From Shewanella polaris (lineage in GTDB: Bacteria; Pseudomonadota; Gammaproteobacteria; Enterobacterales; Shewanellaceae), in the NCBI RefSeq assembly GCF_006385555.1, contig NZ_CP041036.1, positions 1,860,001 through 1,924,000 on the forward strand: a stretch of 64,000 bases of DNA, written 5' to 3'. The position numbers and the translations under genes are program-made. Of the stretch, positions 47,156-57,063 are shown piece by piece; positions within the stretch are counted from its first letter, which is position 1, and every line of letters begins with the position of its first letter. The notes under the pieces were generated by a model, which was not told where the DNA came from, did no database searches, and saw only the letters and a list, made by a program, of their open reading frames with translations.

Positions 47156-47412
47156 ACAATCAGATGATTGATATAAATAACTATTTGATGCTCAAAGATA
47201 AACCATTTTTTCAAGTCACTAAATAAATGCCATTGTTTTGTGGATGTTTGTTGACTTATCCTAAAAATGGTTTATAGTTTACTCAGCTTGAAGGTTGGGC
47301 TTATATTTATCAATACGATCAGTTTCGTCCTGTAAACATAAGTAATACCGGCATTTTCCAGCTTTACTGCCGTTAAGGCTTTAACTATTTTTTTTTACAG
47401 GATTTATATATT
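47156..47412 (+). promoter_or_regulatory. Long leader region of the cold shock gene
   Basis: 257 bp separate rlmA and the cold shock gene. Cold-shock mRNAs of this class often carry long structured leaders, and the A/T-rich ACAGGATTTATATATT just before the ATG fits a low-temperature translation region. No exact cold-box sequence is identified. Confidence 0.35.
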
Positions 47413-47619
47413 ATGTCTCAAGTTACTGGTGTTGTTAAGTGGTTTAACTCTGATAAAGGTTTCGGATTTATTGAGCAAGAGTCTGGTCCAGACGTATTCG
47501 TTCACTTCCGTGCTATCAACTCAGACGGTTTTAAAACTCTTGACGAAGGTCAGAAAGTTTCTTTCACTGTGACTCAAGGTCAGAAAGGTCCTCAAGCTGA
47601 GAACGTTTCAATCGTTTAG
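47413..47619 (+). CDS. CspA-family cold shock protein
   Basis: 68 residues: a single OB fold with RNP1 KGFGFIEQ and RNP2 VFVHF, and the usual [16 protein letters not shown] start. It binds single-stranded RNA and DNA as an RNA chaperone. Which paralogue it is (CspA/C/D/E-like) cannot be told. ACAGGA lies upstream. The codon use is that of a highly expressed gene. It is monocistronic, with its own leader and a terminator 32 bp after the stop. Confidence 0.96.
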   Translation: MSQVTGVVKWFNSDKGFGFIEQESGPDVFVHFRAINSDGFKTLDEGQKVSFTVTQGQKGPQAENVSIV

Positions 47620-47650
47620 TATTTAGCTTCTGCTAAGTGTTAAAGATTTA

Positions 47651-47683
47651 AAACTGTAGCAATTTATTGCTGCAGTTTTTTTT
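47651..47683 (+). terminator. Rho-independent terminator of the cold shock gene
   Basis: AAACTGTAGCAAT pairs with ATTGCTGCAGTTT (one mismatch) followed by eight T. Confidence 0.92.
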
Positions 47684-47710
47684 GTGTTTTTAATATGTAT
47701 TGTCATCATG

Positions 47711-47758
47711 CTAATCGTCTAATCGTCTAATCGTCTAATCGTCTAATCGTCTAATCGT
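47711..47758 (+). repeat. Tandem repeat: CTAATCGT six times
   Basis: Six perfect, uninterrupted copies of the 8-mer CTAATCGT (48 bp). It is outside any gene, after the cold shock terminator. Perfect short repeats of this length are prone to slippage. Confidence 0.97.
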
Positions 47759-48218
47759 TTGTTGTACCTCATTTTATAATCTATTCATCTTATCGTTCGC
47801 CCAAATAATTGTTGTAGCACATTGGTAACTGATCGTTTCAAAAACACTCAAGTTCCTCGTTCAAAAATGGTAAATATAGTTCAGTTGCTTTGGGAGCAAG
47901 CAGGGCAGACCTTTACATCCCTAGCTCCAGTGCCTTTGTTTAATGTTCTGATAAAATAAGGTCTTGTTCAACATTAAGCTTGCTGGTATGAATGGGGTTG
48001 GGTTAATTTCATAGCATTGAGTCAGCTTATGAGGCTTCTCGTCATTCAGATTACTTTGTCTATGAGCTATAGTGTGATGTTAAGGGTAGAATATTTATTT
48101 TTTACTATAGGTACTGAGGGATAGAACACTTTATTGCACTTTTTAGACGCCTTATTGAGTATTAGTTTTCGGCGTTTAAGGGGTAATCATATTGACTAGA
48201 TACGTCAGTAATAAACAA
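47759..48218. other. Intergenic region without a gene
   Basis: About 460 bp. No reading frame with start, ribosome site and sensible composition. On the minus strand around 47900 a short stretch reads like decayed protein sequence, but it is broken by stops and I cannot name it. Confidence 0.4.
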
Positions 48219-48220
48219 AA

Positions 48221-48273
48221 AATGCCATTGTTTATTAATTTGGTGAGTTTCACTTATTAATAAACAATGGCAT
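48221..48273 (-). terminator. Hairpin terminator of the ABC transporter operon
   Basis: AATGCCATTGTTTATTAA pairs perfectly (18 bp) with TTAATAAACAATGGCATT across 17 bases. On the minus strand it is followed by a U-run. Confidence 0.75.
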
Positions 48274-48365
48274 TAGATACTGATGCTTATGACGTTTTTG
48301 TTAGGCCTTTTTACGCAAACTTATTTTAACCAATACAAATACGTGGTTTTACATTTGATGATGAG

Positions 48366-49265
48366 TTAAGAAAACAAGGTTTCTTCTAATGTCCGGCCTT
48401 TAAGTAATGCTTTATATTGCCAATGGTGAGCTGTAAACAGCTCAAACAACTGCATTTCAATAGCAAAGCCAGATTGTTTTTGGTATTCGATAACATACTG
48501 CTCATCACCGATGCGCCTTACTTCAATAATATCATTAAGGCCTAATAACTGCTGATGGAGGCTGTCCATGTCACATTGTTTCATTGTTAGTGTGATGAAG
48601 TCAGTCGCTTGACTTGCTTTAATTGATACCGATTGCTGCAACTTACCACGTTCAAGGTAGACAACTTGATCACATAGTTTTTCAAGTTCATCAAGGTTAT
48701 GTGAACTGATCACAAAGGTTGTATGGTCAGATAAGTCTTTCACAATTTGACGAATTTTTTTAGCATTCGCCGGATCAAGTCCAGCGGTCGGTTCATCGAG
48801 CAAAACAATCTTAGGTGAACCTATTAGTGCTTGCGCAATAGAGACTCGTTTACTCATCCCATGACTTAAACTTTTAGGTTTAGCCTCAGCGGATTCACTA
48901 AGGTCGACAAGTGCGAGAACTCTTAATGCTTCTTGCTTTGCTGCCGATGCGGTCATGCCTTGTAATTGTGCAAAAAACTGTAGTTGCGACACAATACTAA
49001 AATTGGGATCTAGTGCTGCATCTTGTGGTAATGCCGACAATAGCCCTTGTAATGCTTTGCTACCGGGCTTATGACCTAAAATACTAATACTACCGTTGGT
49101 GGGTTGAATATAACCACAGAGTAAACTAAATAGCGTAGTTTTACCTGCTCCATTTGGGCCCACTAATGCAATAGGGGCACCTTCGGTAAGAGTTAACGAT
49201 ACGGTGTCGAGCGCAAGTTTATTGCTATATTGTTTAGAAAGGTTGTCACATTGAATAATACTCAT
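48366..49265 (-). CDS. ABC transporter ATP-binding protein
   Basis: 299 residues. Walker A is GPNGAGKTT, the signature is LSHGMSKRVSIAQAL (a Gly-Met-Ser variant of LSGGQ), Walker B is KIVLLDEPTAGLD, and the H-loop is in VISSHNLDEL. A C-terminal extension of about 80 residues follows the core. It overlaps the permease gene by four bases, so the two make one exporter of the ABC-2/Nos type. The substrate is unknown. Confidence 0.92.
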   Translation of the reverse strand: MSIIQCDNLSKQYSNKLALDTVSLTLTEGAPIALVGPNGAGKTTLFSLLCGYIQPTNGSISILGHKPGSKALQGLLSALPQDAALDPNFSIVSQLQFFAQLQGMTASAAKQEALRVLALVDLSESAEAKPKSLSHGMSKRVSIAQALIGSPKIVLLDEPTAGLDPANAKKIRQIVKDLSDHTTFVISSHNLDELEKLCDQVVYLERGKLQQSVSIKASQATDFITLTMKQCDMDSLHQQLLGLNDIIEVRRIGDEQYVIEYQKQSGFAIEMQLFELFTAHHWQYKALLKGRTLEETLFS

Positions 49266-50095
49266 AGCGCACTCCGGCTCATTAATACTTTACCAATAAA
49301 TAAAATAACCGCAGTTTGCAGTAAGGGAATGGGGGCAAGTGCTAAAGAGCTTAACCCTTGAGTATTGATCAAACTCGAAATTTGTGAACCTGGGAGTATC
49401 CAGTTTAACCAGCTTAGTTGTGGGAAATTCATATTAATTATGGCAATAACAATCGATACTACAGCCCATAAAATAATCGCAAATATACTCGCCTGTCTCG
49501 CAGAGTTTGCATATAACGACAATACCGCCATGGCTGCAGTATAAGGTAGTAACACAATCACAAGATTAATCATGACTAATAAACTGGTGGTTATTGAAGG
49601 TACTAACAAGGACATGTCACGGGTTAAGGCCAATGCAATGGTGGCTAACAATGTTAAAACAATAAGCATTAATTGGATAAACATTTGACCTAAAAAACGA
49701 CCAAAGAACAAACTGGTACGACTTACTCTTAAGGTTAAAAACCGCAAGCTACCACGTTGTTTATCTGAGCTAAATTGATCTGCGGCGATAAAAATACTGA
49801 ACATTGGAAACAAGTAGAGTGCCGCTAGCCAGAATACCGCAAATTCAGCAACTGGCCATTCGAACAGATGCTGTAAGCTTCCTGTTCCAAAGAGAGCTTC
49901 TGTAAAGTCTTTAAAGTTCGGCTGCATGATAAATTCAGAGGCACTTTTAATTGGATAAATAAGTAAAATAGCCCAAATTAACATGAAAGCAATTAATGCG
50001 ACCATACCGCTTTTATTGGTAAAACGTTTGGTTAGCTCATATTTAGCTAATAACCAAATATGAGTAAGTGTCGATGGTGGGGCGGTACGATCCAT
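49262..50095 (-). CDS. ABC-2 type transporter permease
   Basis: 277 residues with six membrane helices. The first helix is preceded by WLLAKYELTKRFTNKSG, and FIAADQFSSDKQRGSLRFLT is the conserved cytoplasmic coupling segment of ABC-2 permeases. RTSLFFGRFLGQMFIQ follows it, again typical. The gene is upstream of and overlaps the ATPase gene. YceH is the next gene upstream on the same strand, 35 bp away. Confidence 0.9.
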   Translation of the reverse strand: MDRTAPPSTLTHIWLLAKYELTKRFTNKSGMVALIAFMLIWAILLIYPIKSASEFIMQPNFKDFTEALFGTGSLQHLFEWPVAEFAVFWLAALYLFPMFSIFIAADQFSSDKQRGSLRFLTLRVSRTSLFFGRFLGQMFIQLMLIVLTLLATIALALTRDMSLLVPSITTSLLVMINLVIVLLPYTAAMAVLSLYANSARQASIFAIILWAVVSIVIAIINMNFPQLSWLNWILPGSQISSLINTQGLSSLALAPIPLLQTAVILFIGKVLMSRSAL

Positions 50096-50130
50096 AATGT
50101 TTTCCTTGACTGTTTAACGGAAAGCGTAAA

Positions 50131-50784
50131 TTAGTTTAATAAGCTTTCTAGTTTTTCGAGTTTCTGTTCAAGTAATTCAACTCTTTGTTCTAGTTCTACA
50201 ATCCGAGAATCTTGCTGTAAAGTTTGTTGAGTGTGAGTTGACACTACAATGGCATCACTGCTGTTCACTTGATAGTCTTCAACGTTACCACTAAAGCACT
50301 CAAGGAAGCGGCAATCACGTTTATTGGCTTCTCTAGCAAGTTGAATCACTAACGGTTTTTCTCGTTGGCTTAATGCCAGTAATGCTGTTTCAACCTGTGA
50401 CATATCAATGAAGTCGTGGAGACGATTAGTGCGAGTTTTGAGCTCTCCAGGTGTTTGTGCTCCACGCAACAGTAAGACACAAATTAATGCAACTTCAGCA
50501 CTGTTTAATTGCAACTCACTGAACTCGGTATTACAAAAACGATGTTTATATTTTACCACTCGGCTGCCAAAACCTGATTGCTCACTGATCAGGCGTTTTT
50601 TTGTAAGGTCATCTATCACTGTTTGCACTTGGGATTCGCTAAGTGACATAACAGGTTCACGACTGCTTTTTTGGTTACATGCTAAAGTGAGTGAATTTAA
50701 TGACAGAGGATATTGATCTGGAGTAGTGAGTTCTTTTTCGAGTAAGCAACCGATAACTCTAGCTTCTAGTTGGGTTAATTCCAT
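50131..50784 (-). CDS. yceH: YceH family protein (DUF480)
   Basis: 217 residues. Two winged-helix-like modules: [20 protein letters not shown] then [18 protein letters not shown], and later [20 protein letters not shown]. The C terminus is a coiled coil ([20 protein letters not shown]). The length is that of the family. Its exact function is not established. It lies upstream of the ABC permease, same strand. Confidence 0.92.
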   Translation of the reverse strand: MELTQLEARVIGCLLEKELTTPDQYPLSLNSLTLACNQKSSREPVMSLSESQVQTVIDDLTKKRLISEQSGFGSRVVKYKHRFCNTEFSELQLNSAEVALICVLLLRGAQTPGELKTRTNRLHDFIDMSQVETALLALSQREKPLVIQLAREANKRDCRFLECFSGNVEDYQVNSSDAIVVSTHTQQTLQQDSRIVELEQRVELLEQKLEKLESLLN

Positions 50785-50891
50785 ACACAGTATCCTTTTA
50801 TATAGAAAAGCATGATTCTATTACTTTTATAACAGAGCCATGCTTTTTCTCAAAGGATTGGACTAGTTTAGCAAGGTTAATCGATTATTGT

Positions 50892-51725
50892 TCACACAGT
50901 TAACCGAATACCGTCACTTTCGATAGTAATTTCACCTGCTTTAAATAAGCCACCAATTGATTTTTTAAACGCTTTTTTACTCATACCGAGTTTGTCATAA
51001 ATAACATCTGCATCGGTTTTATCGTGCAGTGGCAGAAAACCATTTGCACTACGCAGTTTATTAATAATTAAACGGGCATTTTTGTCTAGCTCGTCTTTGT
51101 CGCCTTTTTGAAGCACAAGATCAATTTTACCGTCACTGCGGATGGTTTTAATATAGCCAGTCACCTTCTGACCAAAACGAAGTTTTTGAAATACTTCATT
51201 AGCATAAATGACACCCCAATGCTCATTATTGATAATGGCTTTATAACCTAAATCTGTGGTGCCACCGATGATCAAGTTAACTTGTTCACCTTCTGTATAG
51301 TGAGCTTCAGTTTTGTCGACAAACTTATCCAGTTTAGAAGAGGCCATAATGCGCTCATCGGCATGGTTAGCATGAACATAGACTAAGTATGAATGACCTT
51401 CTTCAGCAGGTTTGTGTTGCTCACCAAAGGGAAGTAACAAATCTTTGTCTAAGCCCCAATCTAAAAAGGCACCAAATGGTCCAGTGGCAATCACTTTTAA
51501 ATAAGCATATTCACCTACTTGGGCTAATGATTTTTGGGTGGTAGCAATCACAATGTCTTCAGAGTCTAGGTAAAGAAATACATCTACCATATCCCCGACA
51601 TTACATCCGGTAGGGACAAATTTATTAGGAAGCAAGACTTGTCCAAGCTCTTGAGCATTTAGATAAACCCCAAAATTGACTTGTTTAATGACTTCCAATG
51701 AATAACGTTTACCGATTTGTATCAT
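50892..51725 (-). CDS. S1/CvfB-like RNA-binding protein
   Basis: 277 residues. Successive S1-like OB folds can be seen: VNFGVYLNAQELGQVLLPN, LKVIATGPFGAFLDWGLDKD, and TGYIKTIRSDGKIDLVLQ, followed by a winged helix (YDKLGMSKKAFKKSIGGLFK). This is the CvfB/YitL family architecture. CvfB in Staphylococcus affects virulence gene expression by RNA binding; the role in gammaproteobacteria is not known. It stands alone. Confidence 0.9.
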   Translation of the reverse strand: MIQIGKRYSLEVIKQVNFGVYLNAQELGQVLLPNKFVPTGCNVGDMVDVFLYLDSEDIVIATTQKSLAQVGEYAYLKVIATGPFGAFLDWGLDKDLLLPFGEQHKPAEEGHSYLVYVHANHADERIMASSKLDKFVDKTEAHYTEGEQVNLIIGGTTDLGYKAIINNEHWGVIYANEVFQKLRFGQKVTGYIKTIRSDGKIDLVLQKGDKDELDKNARLIINKLRSANGFLPLHDKTDADVIYDKLGMSKKAFKKSIGGLFKAGEITIESDGIRLTV

Positions 51726-52310
51726 GAATGACTCTACTTTAGTTAAAAATGAAAAGATGATCGCAGCAAAAACACGTAATTATACACGTAAATTTAGATC
51801 GCGTTGTGTCAATTATTCACTACCTAAAATCATTTGTGGTTATCTGCATCTTGGTTGATGTTTATGACAACGATTGTAGATGAATTTTTCTGATGATTAA
51901 CGTGGTAATTTGCTTGCAATACACCTCATTGCAGGTTTTAATTGCGCCGTTTTTATAAAGGCGATACGGTGACTCGTTTTCTATTGTAAAGTGAACTAAG
52001 CATGAGCTTAATCAGTAAAATACTTGTTACTGCCTTAATCTGATGTTCAGTTAGCCAAATTTGCATGCTTTGTGAATATCTGCGTAAGATGCTCTATGTA
52101 AGAAGATGCCAAAGATGATAGAAAAGATCATATGAGATTAGGCAATAACATTGCGCCTTTGTTTTTTCTATCACAGGTTTTTCAGTCATAATCACAATGC
52201 TGAATAAACTATTTTTTTCTAAGGTAGCCTTTTGGGTTATCTGGATTTTTAACAAGTAGCCGCCACCAATTAAGGCGCTGCTAACTTTGATACAAATACG
52301 GAAAATAATT
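51726..52310. other. Intergenic region between cvfB-like gene and speA
   Basis: 585 bp between divergent genes; holds both promoters. There is a GCGCC/GGCG hairpin near 51944-51965 and a GCCGCCACC...GGCGC stretch just before speA. No gene and no recognised riboswitch. Confidence 0.4.
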
Positions 52311-54221
52311 ATGTCTGATTGGTCTATCGAAGATGCTCGCTCGGGTTATAACGTGACTCACTGGAGCCAAGGTTTTTATGGTATTCGTGAAGATGGTGAA
52401 GTGACAGTGTCACCTAACCCACAAAATCCAGATCATAAAGTTGGCTTAAATGAATTAGCCAAAAGTATGGTTGAAGCAGGTGTTTCGTTACCGGTATTAG
52501 TCCGTTTCCCGCAAATCTTACACCATAGAGTGGAAAGTTTATGCGAAGCATTTAATGATGCAATTAAGAAGTACGATTATCAAAATGATTACTTGCTGGT
52601 TTACCCGATTAAAGTAAACCAACAAAAAACGGTGGTTGAAGAAATTTTAGCCAGCCAAAAATCGAAAGAAGTAAAACAGTTAGGACTTGAAGCTGGCAGT
52701 AAGCCAGAATTAATGGCTGTACTTGCGATGGCACAAAAAGCCAGCTCAGTAATTGTATGTAACGGTTACAAAGATAAAGAATATATTCGCTTAGCATTAA
52801 TTGGCGAAAAGCTTGGCCATAAGGTTTATATCGTTCTGGAAAAAATGTCAGAACTAAAAATGGTATTAGCTGAAGCTAAAAATCTCGGTATCACACCACG
52901 TTTAGGTTTACGTGTACGTTTGGCTTTCCAAGGCAAAGGTAAGTGGCAAGCCAGTGGTGGCGAAAAGTCTAAGTTTGGCCTGTCTGCTGCACAAGTATTG
53001 AAAGTGGTTGCCGAACTGAAAAGCGTTAATATGCTTGATTCTTTACAGTTATCACATTTTCACTTAGGTTCGCAAATTGCCAATATCCGCGACATTCGCC
53101 AAGGTGTGAGTGAGGCTGGTCGTTTTTACTGTGAATTACGCCAACTTGGTGCCAGCATTGATTGTTTCGATGTCGGCGGCGGGTTAGCGGTTGACTACGA
53201 TGGTACCCGAAGCCAAAGCAATAACTCAATGAACTATGGCTTGAATGAGTATGCCAACAATATCGTCAATGTATTAACGGATTTATGTAATGAATACGAG
53301 CAACCAATGCCTCGTATTATTTCAGAATCTGGTCGTCATTTAACCGCGCACCATGCGGTGTTGATTACTGATGTGATTGGAACTGAAACCTATATACCTG
53401 AAGAGATTAAGCAACCAAATGAAGACTCACCACAATTGCTTCATAACATGTGGCAATCTTGGTTAGAAATCTGCAGTGGTTCTGATCAGCGTGCAATCAT
53501 TGAAATTTATCATGACAGTCAGAGTGATATTTCTGAAGCTCACTCTCTGTTTGCCGTGGGCCAATTGAGTTTAGCGGATCGCGCTTGGGCCGAGCAAACT
53601 AACTTACGTGTTTGCCATGAAGTGAAGGGGTTATTAAGTAACAATAACCGTTATCATCGCCCAGTGATCGATGAATTAAATGAAAAGTTAGCCGATAAGT
53701 TTTTCGTTAACTTCTCATTATTCCAATCATTACCGGATGCATGGGGTATTGATCAAGTGTTCCCAGTGTTGCCGTTATCGGGTTTAGATAAGGCACCAGA
53801 GAGGCGTGCGGTTATGTTAGATATTACCTGTGACTCTGACGGTATTGTTGATCAATATGTTGATGGTCAAGGCATCGAAACTACCTTGCCAGTGCCAGCA
53901 TGGAGCGCAGACAGCCCATATTTGATTGGTTTCTTCATGGTGGGTGCATACCAAGAAATTTTGGGCGATATGCATAACTTGTTTGGTGATACCAACTCTG
54001 CGGTTGTGCGTATTGATGAGCGGGGATTAAGCCAGATCGAATCTGTTTTAGAAGGCGATACAGTAGCTGACGTTTTACGTTATGTAAACTTAGATGCGGT
54101 TGACTTTATGCGCACATATGAAGAGCTTGTGAATCAACATATTGTTGAAGAAGAGCGTGCCAGCATCCTAGAAGAGTTACAGTTAGGTCTTAAGGGTTAC
54201 ACTTACTTAGAAGATTTTTAA
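52311..54221 (+). CDS. speA: Biosynthetic arginine decarboxylase
   Basis: 636 residues. A PLP enzyme that converts arginine to agmatine. Seen: [20 protein letters not shown] at the N terminus, the PLP lysine in [48 protein letters not shown] (phosphate-binding glycines) and the C-terminal [16 protein letters not shown] with the active-site Cys. I chose the ATG at 52311; an eight-residue longer version has no better site. It is followed by speD and a broken speB, so the natural agmatinase partner is lost; see aguA at 12355. Confidence 0.96.
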   Translation: MSDWSIEDARSGYNVTHWSQGFYGIREDGEVTVSPNPQNPDHKVGLNELAKSMVEAGVSLPVLVRFPQILHHRVESLCEAFNDAIKKYDYQNDYLLVYPIKVNQQKTVVEEILASQKSKEVKQLGLEAGSKPELMAVLAMAQKASSVIVCNGYKDKEYIRLALIGEKLGHKVYIVLEKMSELKMVLAEAKNLGITPRLGLRVRLAFQGKGKWQASGGEKSKFGLSAAQVLKVVAELKSVNMLDSLQLSHFHLGSQIANIRDIRQGVSEAGRFYCELRQLGASIDCFDVGGGLAVDYDGTRSQSNNSMNYGLNEYANNIVNVLTDLCNEYEQPMPRIISESGRHLTAHHAVLITDVIGTETYIPEEIKQPNEDSPQLLHNMWQSWLEICSGSDQRAIIEIYHDSQSDISEAHSLFAVGQLSLADRAWAEQTNLRVCHEVKGLLSNNNRYHRPVIDELNEKLADKFFVNFSLFQSLPDAWGIDQVFPVLPLSGLDKAPERRAVMLDITCDSDGIVDQYVDGQGIETTLPVPAWSADSPYLIGFFMVGAYQEILGDMHNLFGDTNSAVVRIDERGLSQIESVLEGDTVADVLRYVNLDAVDFMRTYEELVNQHIVEEERASILEELQLGLKGYTYLEDF

Positions 54222-54252
54222 TCTTATCGACTAAGTGATGTTAACTTGTGAT

Positions 54253-54288
54253 TAAAAAAGCCTAGTGACCTCAGGTTGCTAGGCTTTT
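54253..54288 (+). terminator. Rho-independent terminator of speA
   Basis: AAAAAGCCTAG pairs with CTAGGCTTTT, with an inner ACCT/AGGT stem, followed by T. Confidence 0.88.
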
Positions 54289-54467
54289 AAGTTGCTAAGA
54301 TGTTTGTAACGACTCAGATAGCTATCACTTATGTCTATTTCATCGTTGAGAAATGCTCATTTGAACCACTAAACTAGGTTTTTTACCTTGAACTAAGTTA
54401 GCGTAAGTATTTACATTGCATCTTAATACAAACATCTTTAATTAGAATCGGTACTGAGTAGTTACAA

Positions 54468-55397
54468 ATGTTTTTTGAAGGTTCAGAAAAAAAATTAGAG
54501 ATTATTGTTAATGCATCCGCGCCTAAATTACGATCTTTAGATCAAGCATTTTGGCTGGAGCTTGTTGCTGCCTCAAATGCAGATATTTTATCTAGTATAA
54601 GTAATGAATATTGTGATGCTTATTTACTGAGTGAATCGAGTTTATTTGTATGGGATGATCATATCGTTATGCTCACTTGTGGGGCTAGCACCTTGGTCGA
54701 ATCGGCTTGTTACTGCATTGAAAGTCTAGGTGAGCAAGCTATTGCGTATGTGTGTTATCAACGCAAAAATGAATATTATGCCCATTTACAAGCAAGTTCT
54801 TTTGGTGATGATGTACTTAGGTTAAGGCATTTTATCGCCGGACAAGCCTATCGAATGGGTCATTTAGATAGCCATCATCACTATATTTTTACCACCGATA
54901 AAAACTATCAAGCCAGCCAGCTCGATACCACCAATGAACTGCTGATGTATCATATTTCTGGTACGGTAGCGGACTATTTACGTGGCGATCAACAATCAAT
55001 TGTTCAGATTAGTCAGATGCTACAGCTGAACCAATTATTTGATGGTTTTAGTATTGATCAGCATTTATTCAGTCCGTTAGGTTATTCGATCAACGGTATT
55101 CGTGGTTCTGAATATTTTACAATACACATTACACCCCAAGAAAACAGTTCTTATGTGAGTGTTGAAACTAACATTGATATGAACTCAACTCAGGTTAATA
55201 TTTTTGCTGAACTGGTAACATTATTGCAGCCTAACAGCTGCGACCTTATTGGCTTTAATAGTAATATTGCCGATAAGCCCTTTTTGAATTACTTGTGTTT
55301 AAGCCATTGCGCGATGACAATTAAACAAGGCTACAACATACATTTCAGCCATTATCAGCAAGATAGCTTAGAAGTACTAATACCCACATTATTGTAA
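54468..55397 (+). CDS. speD: S-adenosylmethionine decarboxylase, eukaryotic-type proenzyme
   Basis: 309 residues, resembling human/yeast AdoMetDC rather than the small bacterial SpeD. It provides the aminopropyl donor for spermidine. Matches: FFEGSEKKLEI (Glu4 and Glu7, like human Glu8/Glu11), AYLLSESSLFVW with the self-cleavage site Glu56-Ser57 that forms the pyruvoyl group, CGAST with Cys71 (human Cys82), FSPLGYSINGI with Ser207, and FTIHITPQENSSYVSVETN with His220 (human Ser229/His243). All processing and catalytic residues are therefore present. It is between speA and a broken speB. Confidence 0.95.
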   Translation: MFFEGSEKKLEIIVNASAPKLRSLDQAFWLELVAASNADILSSISNEYCDAYLLSESSLFVWDDHIVMLTCGASTLVESACYCIESLGEQAIAYVCYQRKNEYYAHLQASSFGDDVLRLRHFIAGQAYRMGHLDSHHHYIFTTDKNYQASQLDTTNELLMYHISGTVADYLRGDQQSIVQISQMLQLNQLFDGFSIDQHLFSPLGYSINGIRGSEYFTIHITPQENSSYVSVETNIDMNSTQVNIFAELVTLLQPNSCDLIGFNSNIADKPFLNYLCLSHCAMTIKQGYNIHFSHYQQDSLEVLIPTLL

Positions 55398-55428
55398 TTA
55401 TCGGCATTTACCATGTTTGGGATAGTCT

Positions 55429-55778
55429 ATGACGACCTGCGCAGAAAAAGCTGATTATTCGCTTTATTCAAACGCATTTGGCTGTTTACGCCAATAATTT
55501 AATTTTAAACCATAGAATCTGACGCAGATGTTGTGGTCGTTGTTTTACCTTTTGACATGGCAACATCAGGTTGTTCTGGTGGTCGAATGATGGTTCAACC
55601 AGTGATAAAACGATGAAAAATCATTCGTGGATGACCTGGGTTGAATATTGTGGGTATGAATGTGGTTGAAGTTACCCCAGCTTATAACTCAGCTAATATT
55701 ACTGCATTCGCAGAGGCCACTCTGGGACTTGAAATGCTGCACGTTTGGGTAGAAGGTAAAGGCTTAATTAAAAAGTGA
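55429..55778 (+). pseudogene. speB: Agmatinase, internally deleted and frameshifted
   Basis: The ATG at 55429 starts MTTCAEKADYSLYSNAFGCL, followed by stops; then 55515-55585 reads SDADVVVVVLPFDMATSGCS GGR in another frame. This equals the SpeB N terminus (E. coli has SNAFGFLRL and SDADWVITGVPFDMATSG). The text jumps at about 55585 straight to TSDKTMK, and after a frameshift near 55612 to [20 protein letters not shown], then [14 protein letters not shown], the SpeB C terminus. About 190 residues with all manganese ligands are missing. GGTGG occurs at the joint and may have been the deletion repeat. Intact SpeB is about 306 residues. Confidence 0.92.
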
Positions 55779-55802
55779 TTTAAACTTTGCCATTAAGTTA
55801 AT

Positions 55803-55830
55803 AAGCCAACCTGTAGACGTTGGCTTTTTT
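55803..55830 (+). terminator. Rho-independent terminator after the speB remnant
   Basis: AAGCCAAC pairs with GTTGGCTT across eight bases and is followed by six T. It is probably the original spe operon terminator. Confidence 0.9.
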
Positions 55831-55880
55831 GTGTATCCTCAGCGTAGAATAGGTCATACAAGGTTTAATAAGGAACCAAG

Positions 55881-56519
55881 ATGAGTGATTTAAGTGATAT
55901 TCGCCGTGAATATAGCCAAGGTGGATTGAGGCGTAGTGATTTACCCGTCAATCCAATGGATTTATTTGAAAAGTGGATGCTACAAGCCAAAGACGCTGAA
56001 TTAACTGACCCAACTGCAATGTGTGTGGCGACGGTTGATGAAGATGGTCAGCCATTTCAGCGTATTGTGTTACTCAAAAAATTTGATGATAACGGTTTTG
56101 TGTTTTTTACTAATTTAGAAAGTCGCAAAGCAAAACAGATAGCTATTAACAGCAAAATTAGTTTATTGTTTCCTTGGCATCCACTTGAGCGCCAAGTGGC
56201 TGTACTTGGCCAGGCTGAGCCATTGTCTATGTTAGATGTAGCAAAATATTTTATGTCCAGACCCAAAGACAGTCAAATTGCGGCATGGGTATCTAAACAA
56301 TCCAGTAAAATTTCAGCCAGACAAGCCCTAGAAGGGAAGTTTGCCGAAATGAAAGCCAAGTTCGCCCAAGGTGATGTGCCATTACCGAAATTTTGGGGGG
56401 GATATTTGGTGCGTCCAACCAGTATTGAGTTTTGGCAAGGCGGTGAACATCGGTTACATGACCGATTTATTTACACTAAAAATGATGCTGATTGGAATAT
56501 AGATCGGTTGGCACCTTAA
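55881..56519 (+). CDS. pdxH: Pyridoxamine 5'-phosphate oxidase
   Basis: 212 residues. FMN enzyme that oxidises pyridoxine/pyridoxamine phosphate to PLP. Seen: [20 protein letters not shown] at the N terminus, [37 protein letters not shown] and the C-terminal [15 protein letters not shown] with the PLP-contacting Arg/His. Full length. AAGGAAC is upstream. The stop overlaps the next gene (TAATG). Confidence 0.95.
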   Translation: MSDLSDIRREYSQGGLRRSDLPVNPMDLFEKWMLQAKDAELTDPTAMCVATVDEDGQPFQRIVLLKKFDDNGFVFFTNLESRKAKQIAINSKISLLFPWHPLERQVAVLGQAEPLSMLDVAKYFMSRPKDSQIAAWVSKQSSKISARQALEGKFAEMKAKFAQGDVPLPKFWGGYLVRPTSIEFWQGGEHRLHDRFIYTKNDADWNIDRLAP

Positions 56520-57016
56520 TGAGTGTTAATGAAGTGGAGCAATTAGCTGTGATAACCAATAAAATCTGGGTTGATGCTGATGCTTGTCCCAATCCAGTTA
56601 AAGAAATGCTATTTAGGGCATCTGAGCGTAAGTCGGTACGATTAGTGTTAGTAGCTAATCAAATGATTAAAGTTCCTATATCACCATTAGTTAGTATGAT
56701 ACGAGTGAGTTCGGGTTTTGATGAAGCTGATAACTACATTGTGGAACAAGTAGTGAAAGGGGATTTAGTTATTACAGCTGACATTCCTCTTGCATCAGAT
56801 GCTGTTGATAAAGGCGCACTAGTATTAAACCCTCGAGGTACTGTGTATACAGTTGAAAATATTAAACAGATTCTGACTATGCGTGATTTTATGGAAGAGA
56901 TGCGCAGTAGTGGTATACATACAGGCGGTCCGAATAGTTTTTCGCAAACGGATAAACATGCGTTTGCACAAGCGTTAGACAAATGGCTGGCTAGATTGAT
57001 CCCCAGCAAGTTATAA
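56519..57016 (+). CDS. yaiI: YaiI/YqxD family protein (UPF0178)
   Basis: 165 residues. [20 protein letters not shown] is the family hallmark, with later [20 protein letters not shown] and [16 protein letters not shown]. The fold is PIN-like by family knowledge, with conserved acids, but the activity is unknown. The ATG overlaps the pdxH stop by one base, indicating coupling; a GTG at about 56549 behind GGAGC is an alternative that matches the shorter E. coli start. Confidence 0.92.
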   Translation: MSVNEVEQLAVITNKIWVDADACPNPVKEMLFRASERKSVRLVLVANQMIKVPISPLVSMIRVSSGFDEADNYIVEQVVKGDLVITADIPLASDAVDKGALVLNPRGTVYTVENIKQILTMRDFMEEMRSSGIHTGGPNSFSQTDKHAFAQALDKWLARLIPSKL

Positions 57017-57063
57017 CCAAAGATTAAACTATACTTAATCTTACTTTCAATACAAAGGACTTT

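Noticed and set aside
47711..47758. CRISPR array
   Set aside because: The repeats are contiguous 8-mers without spacers, and no cas gene is present. No CRISPR array is seen anywhere in the window.
47880..47960. Possible decayed coding sequence on the minus strand
   Set aside because: Short, interrupted by stops, and no family could be named.
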